This document shows positions 18,301 through 27,383 of a stretch of DNA of 64,000 bases, piece after piece. Positions within the stretch are counted from its first letter, which is position 1, and each line of letters starts with the position of its first letter. The stretch lies in the NCBI GenBank assembly GCA_002694685.1, contig NZMW01000017.1, positions 62,001 through 126,000 of the forward strand. The letters are read 5' to 3'. The stretch comes from Balneola sp. (GTDB lineage Bacteria > Bacteroidota > Rhodothermia > Balneolales > Balneolaceae). Position numbers and translations under genes: made by a program. The notes below the pieces were generated by a model that did no database searches, was not told the DNA's origin, and worked only from the letters and a program-made list of their open reading frames with translations.

Positions 18301-18444
18301 GGTCTAACCCGATTAAGTGTTGCGGGGATTACACGTCTAAAATCTTAAATCGTTACAGAGAAAATTGTTTTTCCTTAGAGAATAGTTCTTTTACGTCCAT
18401 AAAGTATCCACTTTTAAAAGGGGAAACTTGTTTGTGGAGCGTTA

Positions 18445-19908
18445 TTAATAGACTTCGATATTGGAAATGACAGGAGCCGCTTTAGAGTCAATAATCTTAA
18501 CCCTGATCTTTTCAGTCATGACAGGACCAATTTCCAGAATTCTCTTATACCCTATGGTGGTTTCATCTGCAGCTTTGCTCCAGCTTTTTCCATCCCAGAG
18601 TTCTATTTCAAAAGCTTTAACGCGCTGTCCAAGCTGGATGTATTCCTGCAACACGATGTATTTAACTTCTTGGGATGATCCAAGGTCTAATTCTAAAGTT
18701 CCGGTATGAATTTCATCATCCGTAGCCCAATACGTTTCCGGGTCGTTATCGATGACGTTACCCGGACTAAACCGACGGTCAGATCCTCTGAAAGTATTAG
18801 TGGTGACTTGAGCATTCATAGCCAGATTCTTGCCAAACTCACGGTCAAGTAAGGCTCTCCATTCTTTTAAAGCCTGCACGTCATTTTCATGGAAAAGCCC
18901 TCGTTGATCGGGTGGGATATTGAGTAATAACGTAGAGCCGCGACCGACAGAAGTTAAGTAGGTATCGAGCAATTCGTTCGGTGTTTTAACGAGCGAATCT
19001 TCTTTTTCATGATAAAACCAACCCGGGCGGATAGAAGTATTTACTTCGGCCGGAATCCAATCAGTCCCGTCGATAGAACCGGTATTCAATAAGCCACCAA
19101 TTCCGGGTTTCCCGGCATAGATTGTGTCTGGGGTGATGGTATTCCAGTTGGTCTTTCCGCCTACACCATTTTCATTTCCAGCCCATCTTAAATCGGGTCC
19201 GGCATCACTGAAGAACAATACATCCGGCTGCATATCCGAAACATGGGCAAGGGTAGCAGGCCAATCATAGTAATTCTGTTTGTCGATGGTTCGGGTTTCA
19301 TTTGCGCCACCGTAATAGCCGTCACCACCATTGGCTCCATCAAACCACATTTCAAATACATCACCATAATTTGTGAACAATTCAGTAAGCTGATTTCGAT
19401 AGTAGGTTATGTATTCGGGTTGCCCATACTTGGGATGATTGCGATCCCATGGAGAAAGATATATACCGAACTTTAACCCATATTTTTTGCAGGCATCAGA
19501 GAGCTCCTTGACGATGTCTCCCTCGCCATTTTTGTAAGGACTGTTTTCGATGGAATGATCTGAATATTCGGTGGGCCAAAGCGAGAAGCCATCATGGTGT
19601 TTTACGGTAAGTATTACTCCCTTAAAGCCCGTTTCCTTCAAAACCTGAGTCCATTGCTCGGTATCAAGTTGAGCAGGGTTGAAAAGCTCCGGAGACTCAT
19701 CCCCAAACCCCCATTCTTTATCGGTGAATGTATTGATGCTAAAGTGAATAAAAGCGTTCATTTCCATCTGATGCCACATCATCTGATGTTCATCAGACAC
19801 GGGGCCGATTGGAGAGGGCGCTGCTACTTGAGAAACTGCTGAGAAACTACCGAACAGTAAAGCGAGCAAAGAAAGTGTGAGTTTCGGAAGGCTGAGTGGG
19901 TTTTTCAT
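18445..19908 (-). CDS. Secreted alpha-L-fucosidase, GH29, with C-terminal F5/8-type C domain
   Basis: The 487 residues have a signal peptide (cleavage near residue 27), a GH29 barrel (about 35-365) and a discoidin-like carbohydrate-binding domain (about 370-487). The GH29 nucleophile motif is visible as EMWFDGANGG (Asp near 190), along with typical segments HHDGFSLWPTEYS and YLSPWDRNHPKYG. It would release fucose from glycans in the periplasm or outside the cell. It lies inside the permease cluster, with no other glycan-uptake gene (no SusC/SusD) visible. Confidence 0.92.
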   Translation of the reverse strand: MKNPLSLPKLTLSLLALLFGSFSAVSQVAAPSPIGPVSDEHQMMWHQMEMNAFIHFSINTFTDKEWGFGDESPELFNPAQLDTEQWTQVLKETGFKGVILTVKHHDGFSLWPTEYSDHSIENSPYKNGEGDIVKELSDACKKYGLKFGIYLSPWDRNHPKYGQPEYITYYRNQLTELFTNYGDVFEMWFDGANGGDGYYGGANETRTIDKQNYYDWPATLAHVSDMQPDVLFFSDAGPDLRWAGNENGVGGKTNWNTITPDTIYAGKPGIGGLLNTGSIDGTDWIPAEVNTSIRPGWFYHEKEDSLVKTPNELLDTYLTSVGRGSTLLLNIPPDQRGLFHENDVQALKEWRALLDREFGKNLAMNAQVTTNTFRGSDRRFSPGNVIDNDPETYWATDDEIHTGTLELDLGSSQEVKYIVLQEYIQLGQRVKAFEIELWDGKSWSKAADETTIGYKRILEIGPVMTEKIRVKIIDSKAAPVISNIEVY

Positions 19909-20062
19909 AAGAGTAGGCTTGAAGCTAAAAAATAGAAAACCATCAATCGGTCATTGATTTTTTCAGAATTGTAAAAAATTTCTACGAATATATTTTTACG
20001 ATGATAATGAATAATTCCTATTTAATTTCGTTTTCATTAAGCACTAAAAATTCATCAATACA

Positions 20063-21685
20063 TTGGGTCTAAAAAGCTTTTTTGTTTTCATAATTCTCAT
20101 AGTCATCTTTACAGTGACGATACAAAATGAGACCTTAGCGTGGCAGAATTCGCCATCTTCGGAAAAGAAGAAATTTAACGTGGCTGAGCTCACCATTAAA
20201 GAAGTTCATGCTGCTTTCAAGAAAGGGAATCTCACGGCTGAAGAACTGGTAACTATTTACCTGGATCGAATTCAAAAATTTGATCAGCCTACAAAAATTA
20301 ACGCTATTACCGCGATTAATAAACAGGCCCTGGAATCGGCCCGCCTGCTAGATGAGGAATTTAAAACCACTGGCAAACTTCGTCCTCTCCATGGAATTCC
20401 TGTAATTGTGAAGGAAAATATCAATGTGGCAGGCATGGAGACTACGGCAGGTTCATTGGCACTCAAAGGCTATATGCCAAAAGAAGATGCTTCCATCGTG
20501 GTTCGGTTAAAAGAAGCGGGTGCTATAATCCTTGCAAAATCGAACATGGCTGAATGGGGAATTAACTCAAACGTAACCATCAGCTCTTTGACGGGAGAGA
20601 CTCTGAATCCGTATAACACGGCCTATGCTACAGCTGGTTCAAGCGGAGGTACGGCTGCGGCTATAACATCAAATTTTGGAATGGTTGGAATAGGAACGGA
20701 TACAGGCGGTTCAATTCGTGGGCCTTCATCACACAATGCATTGGTTGGAGTTCGGCCCTCCATGGGTTTGACAAGTAGGAAAGGAATTGTTCCTCTTAAC
20801 CTCCGAAATGATGTTCCCGGTCCCATGACGAGAACAGTTGAAGATGCAGCCAGAGTCGTGGAAGTAATAAATGGCTACGATCACAAGGATCCTATTACTG
20901 AGTTTGGTAAAGAAAAAAAGCCGGATAGCTACACAAAATATTTAAAGCGGGGTTCCCTATCCGGGGTGAGGGTTGGGGTATTTAGAAAGCTCAGTGATTA
21001 TGCAAGCCCAGCGATGAATGATTTATTTGATCAGGCTATTGAGGGTTTAAGAGAAATGGGAGCCATCATCATAGATCCTTTTGAGGTTCCAGGATTCGAT
21101 GCACTTCGCCACAATCAATGGTGTGCTGTTTTTCAGGATGATTTGAATGCCTTTTTAGAAGAAATTGGTGAAGATGCTCCCTTTTCAGACTTAAAAGAAT
21201 TAGTGGCTTCCGGTAAGTACTCCAAGTATATCGAAAGCGATCTTATCAACTATCAGCAATATATGAACCAACAGGGCGAAACAGTTTGTGGCGGTCCTTT
21301 TTCCGATACAAAAAGAATTGCTTTTCGAGAGGCTATAGAAAGCAGCATGAACAGGAATAGAGTAGATGTAATTATTTACCCGTCCTGGAATAAACCACCT
21401 GTGAAAGCAAGTACCTATCACACGCTGGGAGATAATAATCATATCATAGCTCCGCATACTGGGCAACCGGCAGTCACCGTTCCCATGGGGTTTTTAGATG
21501 AAAATCTGCCGGCTGGAATTCAGTTTTTAGGCCGAATTTTTGAGGATCATAAAGTGCTGAGTTATGCTTACGCTTATGAAGTGGGCACGAAGCATAGAAA
21601 GTCTCCAAATTTACCGCATGCCGTCAATACAGCTCAGAGAAAACAGGGTTTGAAAAAATCGACCGGATCTGCTAGCGGTTATTAG
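20063..21685 (+). CDS. Exported amidase-signature family enzyme
   Basis: The 540-residue amidase has a complete Ser-cisSer-Lys triad: Lys117 in VIVKENI, Ser193 in AGSSGG and Ser217 in GTDTGGSIR. The start is TTG at 20063; the frame is closed by a stop at 20045 and no ATG precedes the catalytic domain. The N-terminus FFVFIILIVIFTVTI is a signal peptide or anchor, so it acts outside the cytoplasm and is not GatA. It hydrolyses an amide bond of unknown substrate. Its 3' end overlaps the convergent deacetylase gene by 14 nt. Confidence 0.88.
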   Translation: MGLKSFFVFIILIVIFTVTIQNETLAWQNSPSSEKKKFNVAELTIKEVHAAFKKGNLTAEELVTIYLDRIQKFDQPTKINAITAINKQALESARLLDEEFKTTGKLRPLHGIPVIVKENINVAGMETTAGSLALKGYMPKEDASIVVRLKEAGAIILAKSNMAEWGINSNVTISSLTGETLNPYNTAYATAGSSGGTAAAITSNFGMVGIGTDTGGSIRGPSSHNALVGVRPSMGLTSRKGIVPLNLRNDVPGPMTRTVEDAARVVEVINGYDHKDPITEFGKEKKPDSYTKYLKRGSLSGVRVGVFRKLSDYASPAMNDLFDQAIEGLREMGAIIIDPFEVPGFDALRHNQWCAVFQDDLNAFLEEIGEDAPFSDLKELVASGKYSKYIESDLINYQQYMNQQGETVCGGPFSDTKRIAFREAIESSMNRNRVDVIIYPSWNKPPVKASTYHTLGDNNHIIAPHTGQPAVTVPMGFLDENLPAGIQFLGRIFEDHKVLSYAYAYEVGTKHRKSPNLPHAVNTAQRKQGLKKSTGSASGY

Positions 21686-22610
21686 ACAGATCTTTAATAA
21701 AATCCGGAGTAAGGGGATCATCCTCAAAAAATGTCCGATCTACTCCACGACTGATAGCCCATCGATCAATCCAGGAAATACCCCACGGTCCGTAACGGGT
21801 TACCGGTGTTTGATAAGATTCGTCTTCTAAAACTTCTTCCTGAGAAATAAAGGAATATCCATAGCTCACATACATTTCTGCTAAGTCATCCAGATAGTGA
21901 GCATTCAGAAGGTTGGCATGAATCAGAAGGGTTTGTGGGATATTTCTGCCAAATAAAGTCTCTGACGATTTTTCGTAGAACTGAAGTTTTTCTTCCATGT
22001 ATTCCACATAAGTTTCTCCAACCTTTCCCATCAGTTCACGGTCATTTCGGCTATATGCAATGTGGTAGGCTTTGGCAAAAATGTAGTCTTCATTATCAAT
22101 GGTAACGGGAGCCGGAGTGTATCCATTTTGTTGAAGAAACCTGCGAAGGGAATCGGCATGTGATTGGGAAGTGCCAATTCGCAAGTAAGGATGCCGGAAA
22201 TATCGGTAAGGGAGGTCATGTTTTTGGGAAAGAGGTTTTGTGATTTTTTCTCCTCTCAGAACATTAGCGGAGAATCTATGAAAAGGTGTTTCATGATAAT
22301 TGGGATGACTAAAGGTATGATTACCCAATTCAAAACCATTGCTTAGCCAAAGTTCTAAAAGTTGAACCTTGTTAGAATCCAGTTTGCCATCATCATAAAG
22401 TTTACCCTCATTCACATAGCCAATGGCTGGGATACTATACTCCTCAAAAGTTTTGATGAGTTGAAGAGTAAGTTCCTTTTGGAACTCAGGATCTTGAATA
22501 CCATAATGAACAACTGGAAGGTCATCTACAGTGACGGCCATTTGTTGTTGAGCAAATGCAAAGGAACTAAAAAGAGTAAGAACTAAGGCTACAAAAAATA
22601 TTCTATTCAC
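21672..22610 (-). CDS. Exported polysaccharide deacetylase (CE4/NodB-type)
   Basis: The 312-residue protein has a signal peptide (MNRIFFVALVLTLFSSFAFA). NodB homology motifs are visible: AVTVDDLPV (catalytic/metal Asp pair), HTFSHPNYH (the metal-binding HxxxH) and YRYFRHPYL (RxP motif). It probably removes N-acetyl groups from an envelope or extracellular glycan. The start overlaps the stop of the 794-residue permease gene by 8 nt, so it belongs to the macA-like/ATPase/permease operon and may modify the same envelope region. Confidence 0.88.
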   Translation of the reverse strand: MNRIFFVALVLTLFSSFAFAQQQMAVTVDDLPVVHYGIQDPEFQKELTLQLIKTFEEYSIPAIGYVNEGKLYDDGKLDSNKVQLLELWLSNGFELGNHTFSHPNYHETPFHRFSANVLRGEKITKPLSQKHDLPYRYFRHPYLRIGTSQSHADSLRRFLQQNGYTPAPVTIDNEDYIFAKAYHIAYSRNDRELMGKVGETYVEYMEEKLQFYEKSSETLFGRNIPQTLLIHANLLNAHYLDDLAEMYVSYGYSFISQEEVLEDESYQTPVTRYGPWGISWIDRWAISRGVDRTFFEDDPLTPDFIKDLSNNR

Positions 22611-24987
22611 TTTTCAAACTATCTACAGGATTTGCTAAAGCAGCTTTTATGGATTGCCAGCTTACCGTGAGGATGGCGATGAATGCTGCAATTATTCCAA
22701 CAGACAGAAAAACCATAACGCCGATATCGATGCGGTAGGCAAAGTTGGTGAGCCATTGCTCCATGAGATACCAAGCTATGGGGGCTCCAACCAGAAATCC
22801 GATTCCCACTAACTTCAGGAAGTCAGATGACAGGAGGGCAACAATTCCTGCTACAGAAGCTCCTAATACTTTTCGTATTCCAATTTCTTTAGCCCGGCGC
22901 TCTATGAGGAAGGAGGAAAGTCCGATTAAACCCAGGCAGGCTATGAATATCGCCAATCCTGAAAAGACCATTGAAAGGTCACGGGTTCGTAATTCTGATT
23001 GATATAAGGCGTTCAGTTGCTGATCCATGAATTCGAACTCAAATGGTCGGTGGGGAGCAATATTGTCCCAGGTATTTTCCAGTGACGCTATTGTTCCTCT
23101 GATGTTTTCCGGAGCAACTTTAATCAGCAGGTAATTATACATTTGTTCATGCATGAATAGTGCGAGAGGTTCCACTTCTTCTCTTAAAGACTGGTAATTG
23201 AAGTCTTTCATAACTCCTACCACTTCTCCTTCACGGTTACCTACTACGTTAAAAAATTGACCGATGGCTTCTTCCGGTTCCCAGCCGTGTGCACTTGCGA
23301 GTTTCTCATTAATCAAATACCGGTAGCCTTGCTCACGGGTGTAAGTAGGATTTTTGGGAAAGCCAGTGCCAGCAATTAGCTCGATGCCTAAAGTCTCCGT
23401 TAAGTCGGCGTCGGCCGCTCCAGCAGCTGTGCCTATAGCTTCCATGGTGGAATTGTGTACAGAACCATATCCCCCAAAAACTTTACCGGGGACGTTAGAC
23501 ATATAGGTGGCATTAACGACTCCCGGCTGTCGAAGTATCTCTTCTTTCAGTAAGTCTTGTTTGTCAGCAAGCTGATTATCCCGTGCTGGTAGTACAATCA
23601 CTTCTTCCTTGTCGAAACCCAGATCTGAAGTAAGTATGAAATTTGTTTGTTGAAATATGATGACGGTACAGAGAATGAGAAAGGTTGAGATCCCAAATTG
23701 AGAGATAACCAATCCTTTTCTGAGAATCCCTCCGGAAGCTTTTTCACCAAGAATTCCCTTCAGTACTTTTACAGGTTGATAGGAGGAAAGCAGAAAAGCC
23801 GGATAACTTCCAGCCAATGCTGCGGTAAAAAGTGTGATCACAGCCAATAAAATCAGAATAGAAGGATCCGTAAAAAGATTAAAGCTAACATCCTGCCCAA
23901 GTAGCTCGAAGAAAGGAGCTTTGAAAAACTCAACCAACAGTAGTGCAATACCTACAGAAATCATGGTTAGCAAGATTGACTCACCATAAAACTGCCGGAC
24001 GAGCTGTCCTTTTACCGCACCCAAAGCCTTCCGAATTCCCACTTCAGCTCCTCTTCTGGATGAACGTGCTGTAGCCAGATTTACGTAATTAATAATGGCA
24101 ATCAGCAAAACCATGATGGCAAGGAAAATGAAACCTATCACATTCTGCATGCTGCTCATGGGCTGAATCTCAAAATCAAAGTTTGAGTTGAGATAGAGAT
24201 CAGTGAGTGGAGTGAAATTCAGTCCCCTGATCCGTTCTTCGGGTAAGTTGTTAGCTATAAAAGTAGCCGTTGTATTCTCAATCAAAGGAATTGAGCTCTC
24301 ATTATTGAGAAGAAGGTAGGTATAGAAATTTGCGGCACGAATATTGGAATCATCAAGTTGAGACCACCTCTGAATCGTATTTAATGAGGCAAGATAATCG
24401 AAATCGAAGTGTGAGTTTGTAGGAACATCCTTGATAACTCCGGTTACCTCAAAGTCGATATCGGTATTGGAGATGCGGGCATTTACGGTCTCACCCATAG
24501 GATTTGCAGAACCAAATAGCTTTCTCGCTGTTGACTGTGGAAGAATCAAAGACCGAGGGTCGTCAAGTGCTGTTTCAGGGTTACCTGCGATAAATTCAAA
24601 ACTAAAGACCTTGAAGAAGCTGGAATCAGCATACATGAAATGGTCTTCCTGAAATTTATTTTGGCCACTAGTAATAATGGCTGGGCTGTAACGGGTAGGT
24701 TCATAAAGGCGAACCCATTCTTCTACTTCTGGCGATATCTGATTCAAGGTTGGAGCTACCATAGATGGGGTAACGGCAATGGGCCGTTGTTCCCCGGTAT
24801 CCATACTCACCCGAACGATCCTTTCAGATTTTTCGTGAAACTGATCGTAGCTAAGTTCATGCCGAACATACACCAGTATTAACAGGCAGCAAGCCATGCC
24901 AATGGCTAAACCAGAAATGTTTATCGCCGAATACCCTTTGTGTTTTTGGATATTCCGTAGTGCAATTCTAATATAATTCTTAAGCAT
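22603..24987 (-). CDS. MacB/FtsX-type ABC transporter permease (794 aa)
   Basis: This is the fourth permease paralogue: TM1 in NISGLAIGMACCLLILVYVR, a MacB_PCD periplasmic domain, two FtsX blocks (GAEVGIRKALGAV, AKEIGIRKVLGAS) and the ending NPVDSLKSE. It lies in one unit after the adaptor (25897) and ATPase (25081) genes and directly before the deacetylase gene. With that adaptor and ATPase it can form a complete MacAB-like efflux machine. The substrate is unknown. Confidence 0.92.
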   Translation of the reverse strand: MLKNYIRIALRNIQKHKGYSAINISGLAIGMACCLLILVYVRHELSYDQFHEKSERIVRVSMDTGEQRPIAVTPSMVAPTLNQISPEVEEWVRLYEPTRYSPAIITSGQNKFQEDHFMYADSSFFKVFSFEFIAGNPETALDDPRSLILPQSTARKLFGSANPMGETVNARISNTDIDFEVTGVIKDVPTNSHFDFDYLASLNTIQRWSQLDDSNIRAANFYTYLLLNNESSIPLIENTTATFIANNLPEERIRGLNFTPLTDLYLNSNFDFEIQPMSSMQNVIGFIFLAIMVLLIAIINYVNLATARSSRRGAEVGIRKALGAVKGQLVRQFYGESILLTMISVGIALLLVEFFKAPFFELLGQDVSFNLFTDPSILILLAVITLFTAALAGSYPAFLLSSYQPVKVLKGILGEKASGGILRKGLVISQFGISTFLILCTVIIFQQTNFILTSDLGFDKEEVIVLPARDNQLADKQDLLKEEILRQPGVVNATYMSNVPGKVFGGYGSVHNSTMEAIGTAAGAADADLTETLGIELIAGTGFPKNPTYTREQGYRYLINEKLASAHGWEPEEAIGQFFNVVGNREGEVVGVMKDFNYQSLREEVEPLALFMHEQMYNYLLIKVAPENIRGTIASLENTWDNIAPHRPFEFEFMDQQLNALYQSELRTRDLSMVFSGLAIFIACLGLIGLSSFLIERRAKEIGIRKVLGASVAGIVALLSSDFLKLVGIGFLVGAPIAWYLMEQWLTNFAYRIDIGVMVFLSVGIIAAFIAILTVSWQSIKAALANPVDSLKSE

Positions 24988-24995
24988 GGTACAAA

Positions 24996-25062
24996 GTGTT
25001 TATGCGTTGAATTGGTAATGTGTTGAAGTGTTCATTGTTAGCGTTGGAAAACACGTAAACAC
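24996..25062. repeat. Imperfect inverted repeat between ATPase and permease genes
   Basis: GTGTTTATGCGTT (24996-25008) pairs with AACACGTAAACAC (25050-25062), 11 of 13 positions, over a 41-nt loop. The sequence core is shared with the palindromes at 10520 and 15903. It lies inside an operon and could affect mRNA stability. Confidence 0.45.
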
Positions 25063-25080
25063 CTAAACACTCAATCATTT

Positions 25081-25770
25081 TCACACATGAAAGCCTTCCT
25101 GCATATTCTCGGTTACCACATGGCCATCAAATAGGTGAATGACACGACGTGCGTAATCAGCATCATGCGGAGAGTGAGTTACCATTACAATGGTGGTTCC
25201 GGCTTCATTGAGTTCAGCTAACAGCTTCATCACTTCGTCTCCATGATCAGAATCCAGGTTACCAGTCGGCTCATCAGCAAGGATTAGTTTGGCGTTTGCT
25301 ACTACGGCTCGGGCAATAGCTACACGCTGCTGCTGTCCACCAGATAGTTGCTGAGGAAAGTGATTGCGGCGGTGCATCATACTCATTCGTTCGAGTGCGG
25401 CTTCTACTTTTGTTTTACGCTCTGCTGAATCAACACCGAGATAGAGTAATGGTAATTCTACATTCTCGAATACCGTGAGTTCGTCAATCAGGTTAAAACT
25501 CTGAAAAATGAAGCCGATGTTCCCTTTGCGAAGCTGAGCACGTTCCCGTTCTGAGTGGGTTGATATTTCATGGTTTAGAAAGTGGTATTCACCATCAGAC
25601 GGATTGTCGAGCAGTCCCATAATGTTTAGAAGCGTCGATTTTCCACAACCGGAAGGTCCCATAATAGCGACAAATTCCCCTTCTTTAATTTCAAGGTTCA
25701 CGTTGCTTAACGCAGTCGTTTCCACATCTTCCGTGGTATATACTTTTTTAAGGTTTTTTGTTTGAATCAT
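25081..25770 (-). CDS. MacB/LolD-type ABC transporter ATPase
   Basis: The 229-residue protein has canonical motifs: Walker [11 protein letters not shown]-loop [13 protein letters not shown], signature [14 protein letters not shown], Walker [11 protein letters not shown]-loop GNLDS and H-loop VTHS. It lies between the adaptor and the 794-residue permease in the same direction, so it energises that pump and perhaps the three other permeases, which have only one further ATPase (the divergent one at 9800). Confidence 0.93.
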   Translation of the reverse strand: MIQTKNLKKVYTTEDVETTALSNVNLEIKEGEFVAIMGPSGCGKSTLLNIMGLLDNPSDGEYHFLNHEISTHSERERAQLRKGNIGFIFQSFNLIDELTVFENVELPLLYLGVDSAERKTKVEAALERMSMMHRRNHFPQQLSGGQQQRVAIARAVVANAKLILADEPTGNLDSDHGDEVMKLLAELNEAGTTIVMVTHSPHDADYARRVIHLFDGHVVTENMQEGFHV

Positions 25771-25799
25771 GATGTTTGGCTTTAGTTGATTTTATTGTG

Positions 25800-25884
25800 G
25801 AACGCGGATGACACTGATTCTGTGGATTATCACGGTTTTATAATATTTCTGCGGTCATCTGCTAAATCAGTGTCATCAGCGTTC
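25800..25884. repeat. Palindromic intergenic element, 20-nt arms
   Basis: GAACGCGGATGACACTGATT (25800-25819) pairs with 25865-25884, with a single mismatch. It lies in the gap between the adaptor and ATPase genes. A diverged relative with the same GAACRCRGRTRAC start is at 53316-53410. Both are hairpin elements without an ORF. Confidence 0.7.
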
Positions 25885-25896
25885 AATTCAAGTGTT

Positions 25897-27153
25897 TTAT
25901 TCAAGTACGAGTACTTCATTATCCCCAAAGGTATCATAGCTGGATGTAATGACTTTCTCGCCGGGGGAAATTCCGCCGAGGACTTCAAAATATTCCGGAT
26001 TCTGTCGGCCCAATCTCAGATCTCTCCGATACGCTTTGCCGTCATTTTCATTCACTACAAAAATCCAGTTACCGCCGGTGGTTTGATAGAACCCTCCGCG
26101 AGGAACCTGAACCGCACTCGCCGATTCACCCAATTCCAATCTGATGCGTAAGGTTTGCCCACGACGCAAGCCTTCCGGTGCATTATTCACAAATTCCATG
26201 TCCACCTCAAACTGCCCGTTGTTAATGACCGGGTAGATTTTGGTAATCAACAGTTTGTGGTCTCTTCCGTCGAAAGTAAAGGAACCCTCAAGTCCACGTA
26301 CAATACGGGAGAGGTGATATTCATCTATAGCGACCCGGACTTTGTAGCCATCCAAAATATCAACCTGACCAATTCGCTCGCCGGAAGAAATAGATTGCCC
26401 CTGATTTAATTCGATAGTGCTTAACTGCCCAGCAATTGGAGCCGTCACAGCGAGGTTATCCAGAATTTGCTGAACGGCATTCAGGTTTTGGAACATACGG
26501 TCTTCCGAGTTGTTGAGCTGCCTCAGCTGAGTGATAGTTTGAACTGAATCTTTTTTGTAAGACTCATAGGTGAGTTCATATCTCTTTCTCTGGTATTCGT
26601 AATTTTCTTTAGTTGTCTGAAACTCCTCTTCTGAAATCAGACCTCGATCAACAAGCTTTTGCTGGCGCTCAAATTGAGACTTTAGAATTTCTTTTTGAGA
26701 TTCCGCATTAGCCAGCTGCTCCTGAAGTTGTAATGTATTTTGTTCCAGATTCAGACGGGAATTTCGGACGTTATTAATTTGATCATATAAACCCGATGTT
26801 TGCTGCAGTACCTGAAGCTGAAGACTTGAGTTGGTAAGTGTCAGAATGGTATCGCCTTCCTCAACCATGGTGCCGGATTCTAGAAAGACTTCCTGCACAA
26901 CACCGCCTTCAATAGCATCAAGGAAAATAGTTTGTATGGGTTGAACGGCTCCGGTAACCTGAATGAATTCCTGAAAAGTATCTTCCTGTACCGTTGAAAT
27001 TGTAATTTTATCCCGTTCCACATTCAGTGTTGATCGCACATCCATAAACCAAAACGCATAAATACTAAGTCCGATAAAAGCGGCTCCGCCAAAAATCATC
27101 AGGATGCGTTTAAGCGTCCATGTTTTCTTTTCTATCTTTCGATCCATTCCCAT
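25897..27153 (-). CDS. MacA-like periplasmic adaptor (membrane fusion protein, HlyD/RND family)
   Basis: The 418-residue protein has a cytoplasmic basic N-terminus, one membrane span (ILMIFGGAAFIGLSIYAFWF, about 16-35), a lipoyl/barrel-sandwich half, a long alpha-helical hairpin with coiled-coil pattern (about 130-235), the second lipoyl half and beta-barrel domains, ending in an MPL domain. It links the inner-membrane permease to an outer-membrane exit; no TolC-like gene is in the window. It is the first gene of the adaptor-ATPase-permease-deacetylase operon and carries a sigma-54-like promoter. A start at Met3 is equally possible. Confidence 0.9.
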   Translation of the reverse strand: MGMDRKIEKKTWTLKRILMIFGGAAFIGLSIYAFWFMDVRSTLNVERDKITISTVQEDTFQEFIQVTGAVQPIQTIFLDAIEGGVVQEVFLESGTMVEEGDTILTLTNSSLQLQVLQQTSGLYDQINNVRNSRLNLEQNTLQLQEQLANAESQKEILKSQFERQQKLVDRGLISEEEFQTTKENYEYQRKRYELTYESYKKDSVQTITQLRQLNNSEDRMFQNLNAVQQILDNLAVTAPIAGQLSTIELNQGQSISSGERIGQVDILDGYKVRVAIDEYHLSRIVRGLEGSFTFDGRDHKLLITKIYPVINNGQFEVDMEFVNNAPEGLRRGQTLRIRLELGESASAVQVPRGGFYQTTGGNWIFVVNENDGKAYRRDLRLGRQNPEYFEVLGGISPGEKVITSSYDTFGDNEVLVLE

Positions 27154-27200
27154 CCGTAAATGTCCTGCTCTATTATTTTGAATTACTTTCTTAGCATTAG

Positions 27201-27216
27201 TTCAATATACGTGCCA
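27201..27216 (-). promoter_or_regulatory. Candidate sigma-54 promoter of the adaptor-ATPase-permease operon
   Basis: The minus strand reads TGGCACG-TATA-TTGAA. The -24 block is a perfect consensus and the spacing exact; the -12 GC is GA. The adaptor start lies 48 nt downstream. This is the best of the four sites in the set. Confidence 0.7.
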
Positions 27217-27269
27217 AACTAAGCCAACTGATCTAATAAGTGAATTAGAGGTGATTCTTTCAAGATTAA

Positions 27270-27306
27270 TGTTCACATTCCAACATTGAATGTTCGATAT
27301 CGAACA
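27270..27306. promoter_or_regulatory. Paired enhancer-like sites, including a perfect 16-bp palindrome
   Basis: TGTTCACATTCCAACA (27270-27285) and the perfect palindrome TGTTCGATATCGAACA (27291-27306) are 21 bp apart. The first is 69 nt from the promoter element. The perfect copy defines the consensus of the set: TGTTCG-N4-CGAACA. The response regulator gene begins 528 nt away on the other strand. Confidence 0.7.
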
Positions 27307-27383
27307 CTTATTTCATAAGTTTCACACATTAGACTACTTCAAAAGAACAATGTTACAAACGGTATGATATTGGCATAGCGTAT

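Noticed and set aside
18344-18359. Possible -24/-12 element upstream of the 783-aa permease
   Set aside because: The best alignment lacks both the GG of -24 and the TTG of -12 and does not have the 69-nt offset to the degenerate palindromes.
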